This document shows positions 15,076 to 18,878 of a DNA stretch of 18,878 nucleotides, one piece after another. This DNA is from Phaeocystidibacter sp965659725 (GTDB taxonomy: Bacteria; Bacteroidota; Bacteroidia; Flavobacteriales; Schleiferiaceae), in assembly GCA_965659725.1 (NCBI GenBank), contig CBFHXG010000042.1, forward strand, positions 1-18,878. The letters run 5' to 3'. The stretch's first letter is position 1; each line of letters begins with the position of its first letter. A program made the translations under genes and the position numbers. Below the pieces are notes generated by a model that worked only from the letters and a program-made list of their open reading frames with translations, ran no database searches and had not been told where the DNA came from.

Positions 15076-15890
15076 CAAATCTGATATATATCGAATGGCT
15101 GAAGGTATCTCGATCGAGATACTTCAAATGGATGATGGGCCTATGGCTTTTGGCATTTATTTCCGTTCCCATCTTTTTAGGTGAAGCCTTGGAGTGGATC
15201 GCGAGTATTGATGGCGCGAGTGAAATACTTCCGATCTCGCCGGAAGACTTTCCGATCTTCTCGCCACATGACGTTTGGCAAAACCTTGCCTATCTCTATA
15301 AGTTCGTTACGGCATTCCTCTGCATCATTGTTATCGTCAATGTGGGTCAGGAATGGGAAGAAAAGACCATCCGGCAAAATGTGATCGATGGACTGAGTAG
15401 AAATCAATACTTCTTCTCAAAGACCATCCTCTTGTTGATACTCTCCTTTATCTCAACTTTGGGTGTATTCTTACTTGGATTCATTTTAGGAAGCACCTCA
15501 TCGTCTGAGGTTAACGTATTCTCTAGTGTAGACTTCATTCTCGCCTATTGGCTGCACCTCTTCTTACATATGAATGTATCGATGATCTTCGTAAACCTCT
15601 TCCGAAAAGTGGGTATTACGATCTTGATCTTCTTGATTTACGTATACTTCATTGAGCCTATTGCGGTAGGCATACTGGATGGAGCTGTAGGCACTTTAGG
15701 TCCGATCGATGCAGGCACTATCATGCCAATAGAATCTTCTTGGGACCTAATCCCATTCCCGCTAGGTAGGTACTTCATGTTCTACACGGCCGACTATGTA
15801 AAGTTGGCCAATGTGGTGGTTGCCTTGGGGTGGACAGCTATCTTGATGTTCTTGAACAGTTTATTAACTACAAAACGAGATCTGAGGTAG
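15072..15890 (+). CDS. ABC-2 type transporter permease
   Basis: This 272-residue membrane protein is the permease paired with the preceding ATPase. I count six hydrophobic segments, at about 18-38, 72-92, 115-139, 152-176, 181-201 and 244-264, the usual ABC-2 number. Between segments two and three, QEWEEKTIRQNVIDGLSRNQYFFSK (start at residue 93) is the cytoplasmic coupling region typical of this family. A large extracytoplasmic loop follows the first helix. Its ATG overlaps the ATPase stop by 4 bases. The 61 bases between its stop and leuS contain the leuS promoter but no visible terminator, so some read-through into leuS is possible. Confidence 0.9.
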   Translation: MTNLIYIEWLKVSRSRYFKWMMGLWLLAFISVPIFLGEALEWIASIDGASEILPISPEDFPIFSPHDVWQNLAYLYKFVTAFLCIIVIVNVGQEWEEKTIRQNVIDGLSRNQYFFSKTILLLILSFISTLGVFLLGFILGSTSSSEVNVFSSVDFILAYWLHLFLHMNVSMIFVNLFRKVGITILIFLIYVYFIEPIAVGILDGAVGTLGPIDAGTIMPIESSWDLIPFPLGRYFMFYTADYVKLANVVVALGWTAILMFLNSLLTTKRDLR

Positions 15891-15902
15891 CACCTGATTT
15901 TC

Positions 15903-15933
15903 TTGAGACTACGTTGGGAATGCACTATTTTCG
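15903..15933 (+). promoter_or_regulatory. Probable promoter for leuS
   Basis: TTG at 15903-15905, a 20-base spacer and TATTTTCG at 15926-15933 fit the Bacteroidota -33/-7 pattern with one mismatch in the -7 box. The -7 box ends 18 bases before the leuS ATG at 15952. No T-box or other leader structure fits in so short a space. Confidence 0.5.
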
Positions 15934-15951
15934 CGGCTCAACTTTGTATGC

Positions 15952-18699
15952 ATGGAAAATCATCGCGAGATAGACGAAAGGTGGCAAAAATATTGGGCCG
16001 CCAACAAAACGTATGCTGCTGAAGAGAACTCCTCGAAGCCCAAGTATTACGTATTGGACATGTTCCCTTACCCTTCTGGGGCTGGGCTGCACGTTGGCCA
16101 CCCTCTAGGGTATATCGCGAGTGATATCTATGCGCGCTACAAGCGTCACAAGGGCTTCAACGTCTTGCATCCAATGGGGTACGATTCATTTGGACTCCCT
16201 GCGGAACAGTATGCGATCCAGACGGGTCAGCATCCGGCCATCACTACCGAGAACAACATCCAGCGTTACAGAAAGCAGTTGGATCAGATCGGTTTTAGCT
16301 TTGATTGGGATCGCGAGGTTCGCACTTCAGACCCTACGTTTTACAGATGGACACAATGGCTCTTTATTCAATTGTTCCAATCGTGGTACGACAAAGAGCA
16401 AGATCAGGCTAGGTCGATCTACGATCTCATCACTCATTTCGAGGCGATGGGAACGGACAAACTCAACGCTCACTGCGGAGAGGAAATGGTGTTCAGCGCC
16501 GCCGACTGGAAGTCGAAGTCCGAGCAAGAGCAAAGTGACATCCTACTCAACTACCGCTTGGCCTATCGTTCCGAAAGCATGGTAAACTGGTGTCCCGCAT
16601 TGGGAACCGTGTTGGCCAATGACGAGGTGAAGGATGGTGTTTCCGAGCGAGGTGGGCACCCTGTTGTACAGAAGAAGATGATGCAATGGAGCATGCGTAT
16701 TTCAGCTTATGCTGAGCGTTTGCTTCAGGGCTTAGATGATATTGAGTGGAGCGACGCATTGAAAGAGATCCAGCGCAATTGGATCGGCCGGTCTGAAGGC
16801 GCTAGCGTTCACTTTGAAGTAGATGGAATGGATGCTAACATCGAGGTATTTACTACACGTCCCGATACACTTTTCGGGGTAACCTTCATGGTACTTGCTC
16901 CCGAGCACGAATTGGTTTCAGAGCTCACTACGGATGCCCAACGTGCACAAGTAGAGGCTTACATAGATCAAGCTTCACGCAAGAGTGAGCGCGACAGGAT
17001 GATGGATACGAAGACGGTCTCTGGCGCCTTCACCGGTGGTTATGCCATTCATCCTTTCACAGGTGATAAGGTTCCGGTATGGATCGGGGATTATGTCTTG
17101 GCGAATTACGGAACAGGCGCCGTAATGGCGGTTCCGGGTCACGATTCGCGCGACCATGCCTTTGCAAAGAAATTCGACCTCCCGATCGTGCAAGTGGTTG
17201 AAGGTGGAAATGTAGCCGAAGAAGCGGTTGATGCCAAGGAAGGCAAATTGATGAACAGCGACTTCCTCAATGGCCTTGAGGTAAAAGAAGCGATCGCTCG
17301 AGCAGTCCAAGAAGTGGAGAACAAGGGCATCGGCGAGGGCCAGACGAATTACCGCCTTCGCGATGCTATTTTTGGGCGACAGCGTTATTGGGGAGAGCCT
17401 ATTCCGATCTATTACGAGAATGGCATTCCTAAAACTCTTTCTGAAGATCAATTGCCGCTCACCCTACCTGAAGTTGATAAATATCTACCAACGGAAGATG
17501 GAGAGCCTCCATTGGCGAGGGCCAGCAATTGGAAAACAGCAGAGGGGCATCCTTTGGAAACGACTACCATGCCGGGTTGGGCTGGTTCATCTTGGTATTT
17601 CTTGAGATACATGGACCCCGGCAACAAGGAAGTCTTCGCGAATAAGGAGTCCATCCATTACTGGCAGAATGTAGATCTCTACGTAGGAGGTAGTGAACAC
17701 GCTACGGGCCACTTACTCTACTCCCGTTTCTGGCATAAATTCTTAGCGGATCGGGGATACGTGAATACGCAGGAGCCTTTCAAGAAATTAGTGAACCAGG
17801 GGATGATACAGGGGGTGAGCGCCTTTGTTTACCGAATCAAAGAAACCAACACTTTCGTTTCGAAGGACCTAATTGGAGATCGAGAGGTGAGCCGACTCCA
17901 CGCTGATGTATCCTTGGTTGACGAGAATGATCATTTGAATGTTGAAGGCTTCAAGTCTTCAAATAAGGATTTCAAGGATGCCGATTTCGAACTGAGTAAT
18001 GGAAACTGCTTGGTTGGACGTGAGGTGGAGAAAATGTCTAAGTCTAAGTACAACGTCGTTAACCCAGACGAGATCGTTGAACGTTACGGCGCCGATGTAC
18101 TTCGCATGTACGAAATGTTCCTCGGTCCTATTGAGCAATCCAAGCCTTGGGACACGAAAGGCATCACTGGGGTTAGCAACTTCTTGAGGAAACTATCTCG
18201 CTTGTTTGAGACAATTTCGGAAGAAGGAGCCAGCGCTGATGAACGCAAGGTGCTGCACACCTGCATTAAGAAGGTGAATGAAGATATCGAGAACTTCTCT
18301 TTCAACACTTCCGTTAGTGCCTTCATGATCTGCGTCAATGAATTGACCTCCTTGAAGTCAAACAAGCGCGAGATCTTAGAGCCGCTCACTATCCTGCTCT
18401 CGCCTTTTGCACCCCACACTGCAGAGGAACTCTGGGAGAAGCTTGGTCATGCTCCAAGTGTCACCCAGCAGGAATATCCACAGCATAATGAGGAATACCT
18501 CGTTGAGAGCTCTGTGGAGTATCCGGTGCAGTTCAATGGAAAAACCCGTTTCAACATCAGTGTACCTGCAGATATGGATCGCAAGGGCATAGAGGAGGCT
18601 GTTTTAGCCGATGAACGCAGTGAAAAATGGATGGAAGGCCTAACGGTCCGCAAGGTAATCGTTGTACCAGGAAGGATCGTGAATATCGTAGTGAACTGA
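15952..18699 (+). CDS. leuS: Leucyl-tRNA synthetase
   Basis: This class Ia synthetase, 915 residues, charges tRNA-Leu. The HIGH motif appears as HVGH (47-50) in PSGAGLHVGHPLGY, and KMSKS is at 694-698. The editing (CP1) domain carries the threonine-rich TTRPDTLFG (301-309) and VPGHDSRDH with Asp401, equivalent to the conserved aspartate that positions the misacylated amino group. A roughly 60-residue insertion around residues 145-200 (DKEQDQARSIYDLITHFEAM onward) and an extended leucine-specific insertion just before KMSKS make it longer than the E. coli enzyme; both are, as I recall, usual in Bacteroidota. The C-terminal tRNA-binding domain is complete (VRKVIVVPGRIVNIVVN). A second ATG at 15948 is out of frame. 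Confidence 0.97.
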   Translation: MENHREIDERWQKYWAANKTYAAEENSSKPKYYVLDMFPYPSGAGLHVGHPLGYIASDIYARYKRHKGFNVLHPMGYDSFGLPAEQYAIQTGQHPAITTENNIQRYRKQLDQIGFSFDWDREVRTSDPTFYRWTQWLFIQLFQSWYDKEQDQARSIYDLITHFEAMGTDKLNAHCGEEMVFSAADWKSKSEQEQSDILLNYRLAYRSESMVNWCPALGTVLANDEVKDGVSERGGHPVVQKKMMQWSMRISAYAERLLQGLDDIEWSDALKEIQRNWIGRSEGASVHFEVDGMDANIEVFTTRPDTLFGVTFMVLAPEHELVSELTTDAQRAQVEAYIDQASRKSERDRMMDTKTVSGAFTGGYAIHPFTGDKVPVWIGDYVLANYGTGAVMAVPGHDSRDHAFAKKFDLPIVQVVEGGNVAEEAVDAKEGKLMNSDFLNGLEVKEAIARAVQEVENKGIGEGQTNYRLRDAIFGRQRYWGEPIPIYYENGIPKTLSEDQLPLTLPEVDKYLPTEDGEPPLARASNWKTAEGHPLETTTMPGWAGSSWYFLRYMDPGNKEVFANKESIHYWQNVDLYVGGSEHATGHLLYSRFWHKFLADRGYVNTQEPFKKLVNQGMIQGVSAFVYRIKETNTFVSKDLIGDREVSRLHADVSLVDENDHLNVEGFKSSNKDFKDADFELSNGNCLVGREVEKMSKSKYNVVNPDEIVERYGADVLRMYEMFLGPIEQSKPWDTKGITGVSNFLRKLSRLFETISEEGASADERKVLHTCIKKVNEDIENFSFNTSVSAFMICVNELTSLKSNKREILEPLTILLSPFAPHTAEELWEKLGHAPSVTQQEYPQHNEEYLVESSVEYPVQFNGKTRFNISVPADMDRKGIEEAVLADERSEKWMEGLTVRKVIVVPGRIVNIVVN

Positions 18700-18727
18700 T
18701 CGAATCGGGGATCTCATCATAAACCAA

Positions 18728-18761
18728 AAAAGGTCGTCACTTGGACGACCTTTTCTTTTTT
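18728..18761. terminator. Bidirectional intrinsic terminator after leuS
   Basis: A perfect 11-bp stem AAAAGGTCGTC (18728-18738) with GACGACCTTTT (18744-18754) encloses the loop ACTTG. On the plus strand it runs into CTTTTTTT, and on the minus strand into a T-run (the A-run at 18726-18731). It can therefore end both leuS and a convergent minus-strand transcript. Confidence 0.92.
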
Positions 18762-18876
18762 ACAGAGCATACGTTTTCAAGGACGTTATTATAAGGGGAG
18801 CTCCCCACTTCCCCGTTCTCAAGTTCCGAGGTATAAAACAGAAATAGCGATTCTCAGAATTACAGTTATCAAGTCG
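18760..18876 (-). CDS. Possible C-terminal end of a gene running off the window
   Basis: One minus-strand frame is open from the right edge of the window to a TAA at 18760-18762, giving 38 residues that end IPRNLRTGKWGAPLIITSLK plus TYAL. The stop lies directly beside the bidirectional terminator, where a convergent gene would be expected to finish. The other two minus frames are closed within this stretch. The stretch is too short to identify a family and could be chance; it includes the 12-base palindrome at 18795-18806. Confidence 0.3.
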   Translation of the reverse strand, partial: RLDNCNSENRYFCFIPRNLRTGKWGAPLIITSLKTYAL

Positions 18877-18878
18877 AT

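Noticed and set aside
16975..17451. 158-codon minus-strand open frame inside leuS
   Set aside because: It lies antisense to the editing domain of leuS, whose conserved motifs explain the sequence. There is no promoter or family match.

Overview
The window looks like a chromosomal segment of a member of Bacteroidota, most likely a marine-type Flavobacteriales lineage (Cryomorphaceae/Schleiferiaceae-like; this finer placement is inference). The evidence is a type IX secretion (T9SS) C-terminal sorting domain, an Omp28-like protein, a DUF3098 gene between ftsX and uppP, an Mrp protein of the Bacteroidota type, and several copies of the Bacteroidota -7 promoter box TANNTTTG just ahead of genes. 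Nothing here looks like a prophage, insertion sequence, CRISPR array, tRNA or rRNA.

Layout. Positions 1-432 hold no intact gene. A plus-strand reading frame interrupted by stops (22-294) looks like a decayed gene end. A small membrane protein (433-726, +) follows. Four minus-strand genes then form a tight operon transcribed from about 5030 down to 727: mrp, a NifU-type scaffold, korA and korB. Stop and start codons overlap at every junction. Two Fe-S assembly proteins are thus made together with a 2-oxoglutarate:ferredoxin oxidoreductase that needs a [4Fe-4S] cluster. Divergent from it is the plus-strand cluster ftsX, DUF3098, uppP, truB, then queA (5199-9821), covering cell-wall hydrolase control, lipid-carrier recycling and tRNA modification. 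An unrecognised two-helix membrane protein on the minus strand sits between truB and queA.

Two facing intrinsic terminators close queA and a convergent T9SS-secreted Omp28-like protein (9944-10894, -). Next come rlmN, a patch of small variable genes (two unrelated lipoproteins and a DUF4442 hotdog protein, 12164-13583), and a translationally coupled trio of lipoprotein, ABC ATPase and ABC-2 permease (13670-15890). leuS ends at 18699 with a bidirectional terminator. The last about 120 bases may hold the C-terminal end of a minus-strand gene running off the window.

Most of the window is conserved housekeeping DNA. I found no clear new multi-gene system. The best candidates for a second look are the lipoprotein-ABC trio, the Mrp protein without its usual CXXC motif beside a NifU-type CXXC protein, the unknown membrane protein between truB and queA, the two convergent gene pairs whose stop codons abut as TGATCA, and -7 promoter boxes only 4 bases from the start codon, which suggest leaderless mRNAs. 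Several open frames extend upstream through TTG codons; I moved those starts to ATG, and in two cases the extension would run through the promoter.
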